Assembly: GCA_038065915.1 (NCBI GenBank)
Contig: JBBTPZ010000003.1
Location: forward strand, 1 to 64,000
Length of the DNA: 64,000 nucleotides
Direction of reading: 5' to 3'
DNA from: VMGX01 sp038065915
GTDB lineage: Bacteria; Patescibacteriota; Minisyncoccia; Phycocordibacterales; 21-14-all-36-13
Shown: in pieces, positions 1 to 8,062 of the stretch
Layout of the letters: each line of letters begins with the position of its first letter
Position numbering within the stretch: position 1 is the stretch's first letter
Position numbers and translations under genes: made by a program
The notes under the pieces: generated by a model
Seen by the model: only the letters and a program-made list of their open reading frames with translations
Database searches by the model: none
Told to the model about the DNA's origin: nothing

Positions 1-74
1 CGCGCGGAGGAGGGGTCTGGGGAGGAATCCGCGCGGGCTTCGGCTTTCTTTTTTTGCGAAATTCTGGCAGGCTT
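1..74. repeat. Left arm of 74-bp inverted repeat
   Basis: This arm is the reverse complement of 2224-2297 with a single mismatch in a T-run. Both arms are far richer in G and C than the surroundings and enclose a five-gene minus-strand cassette. Because the arm starts at base 1, the repeat may continue outside the window. Two readings fit: terminal inverted repeats of a small element, or a repeat at which the assembly broke or folded back. Confidence 0.85.
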
Positions 75-80
75 ACTTCA

Positions 81-740
81 CTAAAAATTGGTATCTTTAA
101 CAAACCAATTTTTAACCTTTCTTAGAAAACTTTTTAAGGTTTTAAAACTTCTTTTTAAAAATAACCAACAACTTTCAAAAACAGTTTTGTTGTTTTTGTA
201 CTTCAGGAATTTTAAAAAGTTTTCAGAATTGACTTCTTTAAGTTTATCTTTTACTTCACCTTCTTTCCAAGAAGCAGTAAAAGATATTTTCTTTATGGAT
301 TCTGAACCGAAGTAAAATTCTAATGATCCCTCGGTCGATAATTTATCCTTCGGTATTTCAAAATATAGAATTTCCAAAGTGGTTTCTGGGGGTAATTTAA
401 AATACTCTTTTGTATAACCATATAAATATGAACCACCACCTAAATTCGAACTCTTGATGTAGAAACTACTTTGCTCGTCTAACCCTGGTGCAAAATTTGT
501 TTTTGCAATTCCTATAAAAGCAGAAAACCATATTGTGTTTATGAGTGTTTTTTCATTGTTTTTTAGTAGTACCGAAAAACAAATTTTGTCAGGGTCATCA
601 GGCTTTCGTATTACGAAAAAATATCTTAAATCATTTCTGATTTCAGTTCCTTTTTCTTTATTTATATTTATACTGTTATTTACAGTAAAAAGAGTTGGAT
701 TCATACGGTACAGATCATATATTTCCAGCCCTAATTTCAT
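81..740 (-). CDS. Hypothetical protein, 219 aa
   Basis: I do not recognise this protein. It is soluble over most of its length, and the last 35 residues are rich in Lys, Phe and Trp and could form an amphipathic membrane-associating helix. The start at 740 overlaps the end of the upstream gene (stop at 715) by 26 bases; a second Met at residue 13 would remove the overlap, and neither has a clear ribosome binding site. It is the last gene of the cassette and stops just before the left inverted-repeat arm. It is probably cotranscribed with the genes up to 2159. Confidence 0.6.
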   Translation of the reverse strand: MKLGLEIYDLYRMNPTLFTVNNSININKEKGTEIRNDLRYFFVIRKPDDPDKICFSVLLKNNEKTLINTIWFSAFIGIAKTNFAPGLDEQSSFYIKSSNLGGGSYLYGYTKEYFKLPPETTLEILYFEIPKDKLSTEGSLEFYFGSESIKKISFTASWKEGEVKDKLKEVNSENFLKFLKYKNNKTVFESCWLFLKRSFKTLKSFLRKVKNWFVKDTNF

Positions 741-1311
741 TTCTGATTAAGGCATTAAATGTCGATGAAGAATCAATTTTCTTTTTGAATTCAGGATTAC
801 CAACGCCTTGTTTTTCGATATAAATATTTATTCTATCCTTAAGTTCAAGTGGCAATGGTCTATTATCTCCACTACCATGCGTTTCGTCTTTTAAATCACC
901 AAAAATCGGATGATACTTTCTAACTGTTTTATCTGCCTCTTCTTCGGTTTTTCCGCTTTCAACTTCATGTATAAATAAAGACATTCGATGAAATTCATCT
1001 ATTTTTAACATCATCCTTCTCTCAACATCATTTAAATTAAACCACCATCTTATATCCTCATTTTTTACTCCTTCTGTTCTTTTACTTTCAAAGTTTGGGT
1101 TAACTTGCCCACTGGATTTTTCTTTTTCCAGTAAAGTATCGCCAACATCTTTTAAATTATAATGACCTTCTTTTTTTGAATTTTCTATACACTGATCTAA
1201 AATGTCCCCCGCCATTTTACGAGAATCTGGCAAATTTATATCAGCAAAGAGTTTAGAATATGTTTCTAAAAGTCCTTTTTCTATTTCATTGTATTTACTA
1301 AAAAATCCCAT
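715..1311 (-). CDS. Hypothetical protein, 198 aa
   Basis: No family is recognised. The protein is hydrophilic and mostly charged, without a signal peptide or membrane segment. It has a Trp-Trp pair near residue 89 within a helical, Glu/Lys-rich middle region. It lies 8 bases after the 65-aa membrane protein and overlaps the next gene, as expected for one transcription unit. Residues around 68-72 read SSGQV, a peptide that elsewhere in this window comes from inserted palindromes, so a small repeat-derived segment is possible but not shown. Confidence 0.65.
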   Translation of the reverse strand: MGFFSKYNEIEKGLLETYSKLFADINLPDSRKMAGDILDQCIENSKKEGHYNLKDVGDTLLEKEKSSGQVNPNFESKRTEGVKNEDIRWWFNLNDVERRMMLKIDEFHRMSLFIHEVESGKTEEEADKTVRKYHPIFGDLKDETHGSGDNRPLPLELKDRINIYIEKQGVGNPEFKKKIDSSSTFNALIRNEIRAGNI

Positions 1312-1319
1312 ATTATTTT

Positions 1320-1517
1320 TTATTGCTTTCGGCCGTATCTAACGAACCAATAAGCAAACATTATGACTAATAATATACCACCGAAGAATAGTGTATCGAG
1401 AAACAAAGAGCCGAAAGCACTCTCCTTTTCTGATTGGATGAAAAGTTTAGAGAACGCCAAAAGCAAAAACCACCAATTCCGACCTAGAAAATTTTTAAAT
1501 GTATATTTTTCGTTCAT
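1320..1517 (-). CDS. Small membrane protein, 65 aa
   Basis: This is a short protein with two hydrophobic stretches, at about residues 14-28 and 40-60, and basic ends, consistent with a two-helix membrane protein. Its ATG overlaps the stop of the upstream 138-aa membrane protein by four bases (ATGA), which suggests translational coupling and a shared role. No known family is apparent. Confidence 0.6.
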   Translation of the reverse strand: MNEKYTFKNFLGRNWWFLLLAFSKLFIQSEKESAFGSLFLDTLFFGGILLVIMFAYWFVRYGRKQ

Positions 1518-1930
1518 AATTTATTTTCTGGCAACATGGTTTGCCCTTTTTCAGAAACCTTTTTGTTTCTTGCAGAAAAAGCGAGCATAATAATTATGAG
1601 TAGAGGTATAACTACTAACTCCCAATCATTGACCCTACCCAAAACAGCAAGAATAATAAAAAGGATTAAGGCGAGATTTTTATTAAGACCAAAAACTTTT
1701 GAACGATTATAACCAGCAATAAAGATAGAAAAGTATACAGCAAATTGTATTATTATCAGAACCCACACAAACCAGAGCGACGCAGTCGCTCGAATACTAT
1801 TAAGCCAAAGGGTTATGATGAGATATACGATTGCGGAACCAAGAATACGACCCCAAAACATTCTGTTTTCCATTTTCAACACCTCATTTGTTAGAAAATC
1901 ATTTGCAGTTACATTTGTTTTGTTTTCCAT
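1514..1930 (-). CDS. Integral membrane protein, 138 aa
   Basis: About four hydrophobic helices are visible, at roughly residues 28-46, 52-73, 84-98 and 104-120, followed by a basic C-terminal tail. No catalytic motif or known family is recognised. The short loop IRATASL between helices 1 and 2 is encoded by a small palindrome at 1775-1791, in line with the palindromic insertions seen in other genes here. It lies 10 bases after the XRE regulator and is coupled to the 65-aa membrane protein. Confidence 0.65.
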   Translation of the reverse strand: MENKTNVTANDFLTNEVLKMENRMFWGRILGSAIVYLIITLWLNSIRATASLWFVWVLIIIQFAVYFSIFIAGYNRSKVFGLNKNLALILFIILAVLGRVNDWELVVIPLLIIIMLAFSARNKKVSEKGQTMLPENKL

Positions 1931-1940
1931 AATTTTGAAA

Positions 1941-2159
1941 TTAGCTAGTAAAATAATCCATTGGTTTTTTGTAGAGCTTGGCGAACTCCGCTAATTCTAC
2001 CGCATCAACTCCGCGCTCGCCTCGTTCAATCTTGGAAAGATATGCTTGTGGCTTCTTTAATTTTTTACCGGCTTCTACTTGCGTTAAACCCGCCTCTAGG
2101 CGAGCGGAACGGAGTTTTGCGGTAAGTTTTTGATATTTTGCTTGGTATTTCTTTGACAT
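1941..2159 (-). CDS. XRE-family helix-turn-helix regulator
   Basis: A 72-aa protein made almost entirely of one Cro/C1-type HTH domain: LRSARLEAGLTQVEAGKKLK, then AYLSKIERGER, and a last helix ending in YKKPMDYF. A longer reading frame continues upstream to 2354, but that part runs through the inverted-repeat arm and operator. I therefore place the start at the Met of MSKKYQ, at 2159. It is the first gene of the cassette and probably represses its own promoter through the palindrome at 2191-2211. Confidence 0.85.
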   Translation of the reverse strand: MSKKYQAKYQKLTAKLRSARLEAGLTQVEAGKKLKKPQAYLSKIERGERGVDAVELAEFAKLYKKPMDYFTS

Positions 2160-2190
2160 ATTGATATTAACATAATATAGTCGATTGTGG

Positions 2191-2211
2191 AATATACCAG
2201 TTTGGTATATT
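2191..2211. promoter_or_regulatory. Palindromic operator upstream of XRE gene
   Basis: AATATACCA and TGGTATATT are perfect 9-bp arms around a 3-bp centre. The site is 32-52 bases before the XRE start codon and overlaps TATATT-like promoter sequence. The size and position fit an autoregulatory operator for a small XRE dimer. This is inferred; no binding evidence exists. Confidence 0.6.
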
Positions 2212-2223
2212 ATGTATTTATGA

Positions 2224-2297
2224 AAGCCTGCCAGAATTTCGCAAAAAAGGAAAGCCGAAGCCCGCGCGGATTCCTCCCCAGACCCCTCCTCCGCGCG
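2224..2297. repeat. Right arm of 74-bp inverted repeat
   Basis: This is the partner of 1-74. It lies just upstream of the XRE promoter, so the five minus-strand genes sit exactly between the arms. GC-rich sequence continues to about 2350 with a further short inverted repeat (GCCCCGCC / GGCGGGGC). Confidence 0.85.
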
Positions 2298-2428
2298 GGC
2301 GAGTCCGTCGCCCCGCCTCCTTTGCCCCAGAAAAATAGTGGCGGGGCGCATCATTTAAGATTCCGCTTCTTGGATTTGTGTATCAGATTCGGTAAAATAA
2401 TTTCAAAAGTTTGCGAAAATTCAGCGTT

Positions 2429-2479
2429 CGGAGCCAACTAAAAAAACCTTATTTATAAGGTTTTTTTTAGTTGGCTCCG
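2429..2479 (-). terminator. Hairpin formed with the tRNA-Asn 3' end
   Basis: The tRNA-Asn acceptor 3' strand plus its CCA (CGGAGCCAACT on the minus strand) is followed by A and T runs and then by its own reverse complement. This gives a stem of about 24 bp with one bulged base and a 3-4 nt loop. It can act as a terminator, but the pairing would use the tRNA 3' end itself. Confidence 0.75.
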
Positions 2480-2546
2480 GGGGTAGGGATCGAACCTACG
2501 ACCAATCGCTTAACAGGCGACCGCTCTACCGCTGAGCTACCCCGGA
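2472..2546 (-). tRNA. tRNA-Asn (GTT)
   Basis: A complete cloverleaf: acceptor TCCGGGG/CCCCGGA, anticodon loop CTGTTAA giving GTT, and T-arm GTAGG-TTCGATC-CCTAC. The discriminator is G, followed by an encoded CCA. The 3' end is part of a long downstream palindrome. Confidence 0.95.
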
Positions 2547-2652
2547 ATTTGTTTTTTCAAAAAACAACATACAAATAATAACAAAATATACGAAATTGTA
2601 AATTATTATTTTATTTTGGTCTTCGTGTAAATGTAGTGTATAATTATTATAT

Positions 2653-2781
2653 ATGGCAAAAAGAGCAACTGGAATAGAAAAAATGAAAAAATCGCATTCA
2701 AAGAAGACCAAAAAACGTCTTGCGATAAAATATAAAATGATTGCTTCGCGTAAAAAACGAATTGGCAAAAATAATAAGTAA
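2653..2781 (+). CDS. Small basic protein, 42 aa
   Basis: The reading frame starts MAKRATGIEK and ends in KKRIGKNNK; about 40% of residues are Lys or Arg and it has no hydrophobic segment. A TATAAT box at 2639-2644 lies 8 bases before ATG and a clear terminator follows the stop, so this is an independent, probably leaderless gene. The composition resembles tiny ribosomal or nucleic-acid-binding proteins, but I cannot assign a family. Promoter, ORF and terminator together make it more than chance. Confidence 0.7.
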   Translation: MAKRATGIEKMKKSHSKKTKKRLAIKYKMIASRKKRIGKNNK

Positions 2782-2826
2782 GAAACACAAATAAATATAT
2801 TTGTTTGTTTTTGATAAATTAATAAT

Positions 2827-2866
2827 AAAAACCAAAATTACAGTTAACTGTAATTTTGGTTTTTAT
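2827..2866 (+). terminator. Terminator after small basic protein
   Basis: AAAACCAAAATTACAG and its complement form a perfect stem of about 17 bp with a T-run, 46 bases after the 42-aa gene. Confidence 0.85.
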
Positions 2867-2917
2867 ATAAATTAAAATTTTTTGTTTCTAATTATTTAAT
2901 CATAAAATCTAATGGAT

Positions 2918-2946
2918 TTGACAAAATGTGGGGATTGTAATATCAT
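2918..2946 (+). promoter_or_regulatory. Consensus promoter of DEAD helicase
   Basis: TTGACA at 2918-2923, a 17-base spacer and TATCAT at 2941-2946. The predicted leader of about 95 nt before the helicase contains GGTC/GACC pairing close to the ribosome binding site (GGAAG). That would suit cold- or structure-dependent control, which is inferred. Confidence 0.75.
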
Positions 2947-3046
2947 ATACAATATAAGTTAAATCTCTGTATCCAAGTATATTCTTCTGGAACCCAAGAG
3001 ATGTCCTGGTCGGCTTATCTATTATCTTAAAGACCGGAAGAAATAT

Positions 3047-4270
3047 ATGTATAGAAAAAGTAATAATCGAAGCTCGCGCTTCGGACGGACACCTTCTAGT
3101 GGCCGAAGAAATAATTTTAGTAATAGTAACAATCGAGGAAAATCTCGAGGGCGTTTTGGTAGTACAAATACAATTCACCCTTCCCTTTTTGTGTGTAAGG
3201 CAGACCCAATTATAGAATCCGCTCCATACATCCCAATACATAAATTTGAAGATTTTAAAATTAATACAATAATAAAAAATAACATTTCAAAGAAAGGTTA
3301 TATAACTCCGACTCCTATTCAGGACAGCGCTATTCCTTTTGTTCTTAATGGTCGCGATGTTGTTGGTGTGGCAAATACAGGAACCGGTAAAACGGCTGCC
3401 TTTCTTGTCCCATTACTTGATAAAATTTTAAACAACCCGCGCGAAAAAGTTTTGATAATTGTTCCGACCAGAGAATTAGCAATGCAAATAAACAAAGAGT
3501 TTGTGGAATTTAGAGGACATCTTAAAATTTTCTCTGTTTGTTGTGTTGGTGGTGTAGGAATTTATAATCAAATTTCCGACTTACGTCGCTCTTACAATTT
3601 TGTAATTGGAACACCAGGACGCTTGAAGGACTTAACCGAGCGCAAGGCCTTGCGTTTGTCTGAATTTCGCACACTTGTTCTTGACGAAGCTGATAGAATG
3701 TTAGACATGGGTTTCATAGATGATATGAGATTCCTTATGTCTGGTATGGCGCCAAATCGTCAGACATTGTTCTTTTCTGCAACCATTACAAGTGAGATTG
3801 ATAAATTGATTAGAGAATTTTTAAATAATCCTGAAAAAATTTCCGTTAAGACCGGCGCGACGGCTAGAAATGTGGAACAAGATGTCGTGCGTGTGCCTTC
3901 GGGCGAAAATAAAATTGATTCATTGCAATGTCTCTTGGCAAAAAAAGAATTTTCAAAAGTTCTTATATTCGGTCGCACAAAAAATGGAGTAGAAAGATTG
4001 TGCCAAACATTAGTTAAAAAAGGATTTAGGGCAGAATCAATTCATGGAGACAAGAGACAATCAAAGCGCCAAAGCGCATTAAAATTATTTCGAGATAATC
4101 ATAGTCAAATACTTGTAGCCACAGATGTGGCCGCACGCGGACTTGATATTCCAAATGTAACACATGTTATTAATTACGACCTCCCTGCTACATATGAGGA
4201 TTATGTTCACCGTATTGGACGAACGGGTCGCGCTGACCAAGTCGGAACGGCTTTGACGTTCGTAGATTAA
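3047..4270 (+). CDS. DEAD-box ATP-dependent RNA helicase
   Basis: A 407-aa cytoplasmic RNA helicase. The first 45 residues are a low-complexity Arg/Ser/Gly/Asn tail likely to bind RNA. The core shows the Q motif (TPTPIQ), Walker A (ANTGTGKT), PTRELA, TPGR, DEAD (VLDEADRMLDMGF), SAT, ARGLDI and HRIGRTGR. The protein ends almost directly after the last motif, so it lacks the C-terminal extension many relatives carry. A GGAAG ribosome site precedes ATG, with a consensus promoter and structured leader upstream. Such helicases help ribosome assembly and mRNA decay and are often cold-induced. Confidence 0.95.
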   Translation: MYRKSNNRSSRFGRTPSSGRRNNFSNSNNRGKSRGRFGSTNTIHPSLFVCKADPIIESAPYIPIHKFEDFKINTIIKNNISKKGYITPTPIQDSAIPFVLNGRDVVGVANTGTGKTAAFLVPLLDKILNNPREKVLIIVPTRELAMQINKEFVEFRGHLKIFSVCCVGGVGIYNQISDLRRSYNFVIGTPGRLKDLTERKALRLSEFRTLVLDEADRMLDMGFIDDMRFLMSGMAPNRQTLFFSATITSEIDKLIREFLNNPEKISVKTGATARNVEQDVVRVPSGENKIDSLQCLLAKKEFSKVLIFGRTKNGVERLCQTLVKKGFRAESIHGDKRQSKRQSALKLFRDNHSQILVATDVAARGLDIPNVTHVINYDLPATYEDYVHRIGRTGRADQVGTALTFVD

Positions 4271-4308
4271 TGAAAAATGTCCATAAGGACATTTTTCATC
4301 CATAATTT
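4270..4308 (+). terminator. Helicase terminator of the CATCCATAAT type
   Basis: AAAAATGTCC/GGACATTTTT forms a hairpin that overlaps the stop codon and continues into CATCCATAAT. The same arrangement, with a different stem, follows many genes in this window. Confidence 0.7.
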
Positions 4309-4460
4309 ATTTTTTGCGCTTTTAAACAAAAAACATTGTGGATAAAAAAACCACCACGAACACGAACACATTATGGATTCAAAATCTCGTTAAGAGATTT
4401 TGAATTATGGATTAAAATGCTCTCCAAGAGCATTTTAATTTATGATATAATATTTTTATT

Positions 4461-5039
4461 ATGTTTGAACAAAAAAAATTAAATTATTCTTTTGATGCAC
4501 TGGAACCTTATATCGATAAGGAAACTATGGAGATTCACTATACAAAACATCATGCAAATTATTACAAAAATTTTAATGATGTAATTCAAAAATATCCCGA
4601 ATTACAGAAAATATCTCTTGAAGAAATATTAAAAAATCTATTTTCCCTTTCCGTTGACAAAGCAGATAGAAAAAAAATACAAAACAACGGCGGTGGTTCC
4701 TTAAATCACGATATGTTTTGGGAGGTAATGAATCCAAATAATAAAAAAGATGAAAACCTTACAAAAGAAATAATTACAGAATTTGAAAGTGTAGAAAAAT
4801 TTAAAGAAATTTTCAGCCAAACTGCACTTTCACATTTTGGTTCGGGTTGGGCTTGGCTCGTTCGCGACAAAAATAAAAAATTAAAAATTTATTCTTTACC
4901 AAATCAAGATTCTCCACTGTCAATTGGTGACGCCCAGATTTTTTGTCTTGATGTTTGGGAACATGCTTATTATCTTAAATATCAAAACAGACGTGCTGAT
5001 TACATTACAAATTGGTGGAATGTTATAAAAATAATATAG
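4461..5039 (+). CDS. Fe/Mn superoxide dismutase
   Basis: A 192-aa protein of the iron/manganese superoxide dismutase family, which converts superoxide to oxygen and hydrogen peroxide. The metal ligands are visible: His in MEIHYTKHHANYY, His in GSLNHDMFW, and Asp and His in LDVWEHAYY. Length is normal for the family. TATAAT at 4446-4451 lies 9 bases before ATG, so the mRNA is probably nearly leaderless. Which metal it uses cannot be read with confidence. It stands alone, which suggests oxygen exposure in a cell with few other defences. Confidence 0.93.
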   Translation: MFEQKKLNYSFDALEPYIDKETMEIHYTKHHANYYKNFNDVIQKYPELQKISLEEILKNLFSLSVDKADRKKIQNNGGGSLNHDMFWEVMNPNNKKDENLTKEIITEFESVEKFKEIFSQTALSHFGSGWAWLVRDKNKKLKIYSLPNQDSPLSIGDAQIFCLDVWEHAYYLKYQNRRADYITNWWNVIKII

Positions 5040-5389
5040 AGTTCAAAAATATCAGCACTAGTGACGATATTTCTGTTTTTAAAACCTATACATCGGAGTA
5101 TATTTATGATAATATAATTATTCAAGGCCTCCTCTGGGGGGTTTTTAATTTCCCAAATTCAAAAGCCTTTAACGGGCTTTTGAATCCATAATTATCTTTT
5201 GAGGACCCAGCTCCACTTTTCTACAAAAAACAAAGCATTACAAAATTAGAAAATAGTTACAAAATTTAAAGTAAGGTTTATGGTTTGCTATAAGAAAGTG
5301 GGGCTGTGGTAAAACGAGCTTTTGAATCCATAATTCTCATTGAAGTCAGACTTCAATTGAAAGTGGGGCTGGATAAATAAAATAAACTT
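5040..5389. other. Intergenic region with hairpins and one inverted-repeat element
   Basis: No gene is seen. The stretch holds a hairpin with GGCCTCC/GGGGGG character near 5134-5150, a terminator-like palindrome AAAAGCC/GGGCTTTT at 5160-5180 ending in GAATCCATAAT, and the element at 5207-5306. A further copy of its end (GAAAGTGGGGCTGG) lies near 5360. Confidence 0.6.
5207..5306. repeat. About 100-bp element with CCAGCTCCACTTT ends
   Basis: The left end CCCAGCTCCACTTT and right end AAAGTGGGGCTG are near-perfect inverted repeats around AT-rich sequence. The design matches elements at 51422-51525 (inside rnpB) and 56214-56327 (by tRNA-His), which end in CCAGCACCACTTT or close variants. No protein is encoded, so it resembles a non-autonomous mobile element. 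Confidence 0.65.
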
Positions 5390-7189
5390 ATGGAAATTAG
5401 AAATATAGCAATCATAGCTCATGTTGACCATGGGAAAACAAAGTTAACGGATGCCATTCTGGAACAAACCGGCGCCGCTAAAATCGGTGCAAGTATGGAT
5501 AATAACGCACTTGAAAAGGAACGAGGAATAACCATATATTCTAAAAATGCAGCGGTAATTTACAAAGGTACAAAAATAAATATTGTTGATACCCCCGGCC
5601 ACGCTGATTTCGGCTCAGAAGTTGAGCGAATACTTCGTTCAATTGATTCTGTGCTTTTACTTGTAGACGCGCAAGAAGGACCAATGCCACAAACTCGTTT
5701 TGTTTTAAAAAAATCTCTTGCACTTGGTCTTCGCCCTATTCTTGTTATAAATAAAATTGATAAACTTGCATCAAACCCAACTCGAACACATGACCAAGTT
5801 TTTGATTTATTTACAGAGCTCGGCGCAACAGATGAACAACTCAATTTTCCAGTTATATACACAATAGGAAGAGAGGGAATTGCAAAACTTTCTATGGGAG
5901 ACAAATCAAAAGACCTAACTCCCCTTTTAGATATGATACTTGAACACGTTCAACCTGCTCCAAAAAATATAGATAAACCATTTTCCGCGCAACCATTTAA
6001 TCTCGCTTATGATAATTATCTTGGAAGAATGGCAATTGTTCGCGCATACACGGGTGAAATAAATATGAGCGATATTGTGTTTGTTAAAAAACAATTCGGG
6101 GATATAACAAAATATAAAGTAACAAAACTTTTTAGTTTCAGTGGCGTTGCAAGAATAGAAACTCAAAAAATAGAAGCCGGTGATATTGGAATGATAGCTG
6201 GACTTACAGATGTATATATTGGAGACACAATAACAAAAGACCCGGAGACACCACTTCTTGAAGCAATCAATATTGACGAACCAACAATTGAATTGACATT
6301 TTTAGTCAACAACTCCCCTTTCGCGGGACGAGAAGGAACACTTGTTACGAGTAGACAAATTCGTGAACGATTGGAAAAAGAACTCGAGGTCAACGTTGGT
6401 TTAAAAATTAATTTTGATACAAAAACAGCAGAACAATTTGAGGTTCGTGGACGAGGTGAATTACACATTGCAATTTTAATTGAAAATATGAGACGAGAAG
6501 GTTATGAACTTCAGGTATCTCAACCACACGTAATAACAAAAGAAGTGGACGGTAAAAAATACGAACCATTTGAAGAAATAGTTATTGATGTGCCCGCAGA
6601 ATTTCAAGGAGTGGTTATTGAAAAACTTGGGAAAAGAGGTGCTATTTTAACTAAAATGGAATTACATGAGTCCCGTGCGCTTCTACTTTTGGAAGGACCT
6701 ACGCGTGGTTTATTTGGATATAGAAATGCATTTGTAGTTGATACTAGGGGCGAAGGAATTCTTGCAACTCGCGGAGTTGGATATAGACCATACGCGGGAG
6801 AAATAACCCATAGTGAGGTTGGTTCAATGATTTCTCAAGTAACTGGAAAAGTTCTCGCCTATTCATTAGACAATTTACAAACACGCGGAGTACTTTACAT
6901 AAAAGAAAACACAGAAATTTATGAAGGTATGGTTATTGGAAATACATCAAAGGGAGAACAAATGACCGTAAACCCAACAAAAGGAAAACAGCTCACAAAC
7001 ATGAGAGCATCTGGTTCAGATGATGCTATTAAACTTGTTCCACCTCGTTTATTATCAATAGAAACCGGTCTGGAAGTTATGGCAAAAGATGAATATTTGG
7101 AAATTACTCCTAAAAGTGTTCGTTTGAGAAAACAACACTTGACTGAGATTGAAAGAAGTAAAGCATTGAGAAATGGAAATAATTCATAA
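5390..7189 (+). CDS. typA: Translational GTPase TypA/BipA
   Basis: A 599-aa elongation-factor-like GTPase that binds ribosomes and aids 50S assembly and stress adaptation. G1 is AHVDHGKT, switch I ERGITI, G3 DTPGH and G4 NKID, followed by beta-barrel domain II, EF-G-like domains, and the BipA C-terminal region (GPTRGLFGYRNAF, GSDDAIKLVPP). Length is normal. The residue after the P-loop Thr is Lys, where most relatives have Thr. It is monocistronic with no obvious strong ribosome binding site. Confidence 0.96.
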   Translation: MEIRNIAIIAHVDHGKTKLTDAILEQTGAAKIGASMDNNALEKERGITIYSKNAAVIYKGTKINIVDTPGHADFGSEVERILRSIDSVLLLVDAQEGPMPQTRFVLKKSLALGLRPILVINKIDKLASNPTRTHDQVFDLFTELGATDEQLNFPVIYTIGREGIAKLSMGDKSKDLTPLLDMILEHVQPAPKNIDKPFSAQPFNLAYDNYLGRMAIVRAYTGEINMSDIVFVKKQFGDITKYKVTKLFSFSGVARIETQKIEAGDIGMIAGLTDVYIGDTITKDPETPLLEAINIDEPTIELTFLVNNSPFAGREGTLVTSRQIRERLEKELEVNVGLKINFDTKTAEQFEVRGRGELHIAILIENMRREGYELQVSQPHVITKEVDGKKYEPFEEIVIDVPAEFQGVVIEKLGKRGAILTKMELHESRALLLLEGPTRGLFGYRNAFVVDTRGEGILATRGVGYRPYAGEITHSEVGSMISQVTGKVLAYSLDNLQTRGVLYIKENTEIYEGMVIGNTSKGEQMTVNPTKGKQLTNMRASGSDDAIKLVPPRLLSIETGLEVMAKDEYLEITPKSVRLRKQHLTEIERSKALRNGNNS

Positions 7190-7273
7190 GAATTATTTCC
7201 ATCCACCACGGTAAAATATCTTGAAGATTTTACGAGGCGAGTAATTTTTTTTATTATTTAGGCCTCCAAAAAT

Positions 7274-7474
7274 TTATAACCCACCAATAGCCACAGAATA
7301 AGTGCTTAAAAAAGAAGGAATTATAAATAGAAGTCCTATCAACGGCAAAATAAATAGAACTATCGTTACCCAAAAAATCATCTGAAAATACTTCCTTGTT
7401 TTTTCTACCGATTTATAAATCGCATCTAATTTAGCATCCTGTTGTTCTAATTTTTGTTTTATTTCGGGGTCCAT
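7274..7474 (-). CDS. Small membrane protein, 66 aa
   Basis: The N-terminal part is a short charged helix (MDPEIKQKLEQQDAKLDAIY), followed by two hydrophobic segments at about residues 31-50 and 52-64. An upstream Met at 7492 is possible, but the start at 7474 has a TATTAT box 5 bases before it. Layout matches the 96-aa protein at 42700: a coiled N-terminus of 'EE/Q-K' type then membrane anchor. Function unknown. Confidence 0.65.
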   Translation of the reverse strand: MDPEIKQKLEQQDAKLDAIYKSVEKTRKYFQMIFWVTIVLFILPLIGLLFIIPSFLSTYSVAIGGL

Positions 7475-7492
7475 TATTTTAAATAATACCAT

Positions 7493-7742
7493 AAAAAAGT
7501 AAATAAAAAATGTTATTATAGAAACATGAAAAATTAGTTTTTCGTATTCCTGTTCACATTCTCTTATTCAATTGAATGGTTGTATGAAGTTTTTGGTTTT
7601 CTTGCCCCATACCATTCACTCTGCGAAGCTACCTGCCTACCGCAGGCAGGCGTGGTAAATTTTCTTATTTTTTCCGCGTAAGTCCGCGTCTAGTTTGCAT
7701 TTTTAGTCCGCAGTTTTAATAATTTGGTGTTTTTTTGATTGT
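7493..7742. other. Intergenic region with small palindromes
   Basis: No gene is seen. It contains the CCTGCCTACCGCAGGCAGG palindrome near 7629-7648, found again near 10320 and 28592, and GCGTAAGTCCGCG-like sequence near 7676. Confidence 0.55.
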
Positions 7743-7852
7743 ATGCTATAGTGGTTATGTTCAAGGTGATGTCTACAAATAAAAATAAGGTTGAGTTTTA
7801 TTTAGTTAGATTTAGCGCTTTGAGTTTTTAATAGAATATTTTTATTTGTAGA
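7743..7852 (+). promoter_or_regulatory. Promoter and hairpin leader of cold-shock gene
   Basis: An extended -10 (TGCTATAGT) lies at 7744-7752. In the leader, TCTACAAATAAAAATA at 7772-7787 is perfectly complementary to 7837-7852, which ends one base before ATG at 7854. The 16-bp stem would bury the start region, and no other ribosome site is visible. This looks like a temperature- or protein-sensitive switch. Confidence 0.7.
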
Positions 7853-7853
7853 T

Positions 7854-8054
7854 ATGCAAAAAGGAACAATAATTAGATTGACTGACAAAGGATACGGCTT
7901 TATCTCAAGAGAGGGGGAAAAGAAAGATCTTTTCTTTCACTCAAATGAACTTAGTGGTACTGAATACAGTCAACTAAGAGAAGGAGATGCTGTAGTATTT
8001 GAAGTTGCTGATGGACAAAAAGGTCCATACGCAACAAAAGTATCTTTGGCTTAA
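7854..8054 (+). CDS. Cold-shock domain protein (CspA family)
   Basis: A 66-aa single cold-shock domain with the RNA-binding motifs KGYGFIS and DLFFHS. It binds single-stranded RNA or DNA and melts RNA structure, helping translation and transcription antitermination. Length is typical. It has its own promoter, a long leader whose stem ends at the start codon, and a strong terminator. The leader suggests post-transcriptional control, as is known for cspA mRNAs in other bacteria. Confidence 0.95.
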   Translation: MQKGTIIRLTDKGYGFISREGEKKDLFFHSNELSGTEYSQLREGDAVVFEVADGQKGPYATKVSLA

Positions 8055-8062
8055 TCGTCTTT

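Noticed and set aside
715..740. Frameshift joining the two unknown genes at 81 and 715
   Set aside because: Both frames are open with their own Met, and overlapping ends are common in compact operons; no evidence for a single broken gene.
2187..2441. Plus-strand ORF of 84 codons over the right inverted-repeat arm
   Set aside because: It runs through the operator and the GC-rich repeat; low-complexity Pro/Arg translation with no start signal.
5390..7189. TypA P-loop damaged by Thr to Lys change
   Set aside because: The changed residue follows the P-loop Thr itself; AHVDHGKT and all other G motifs are intact.
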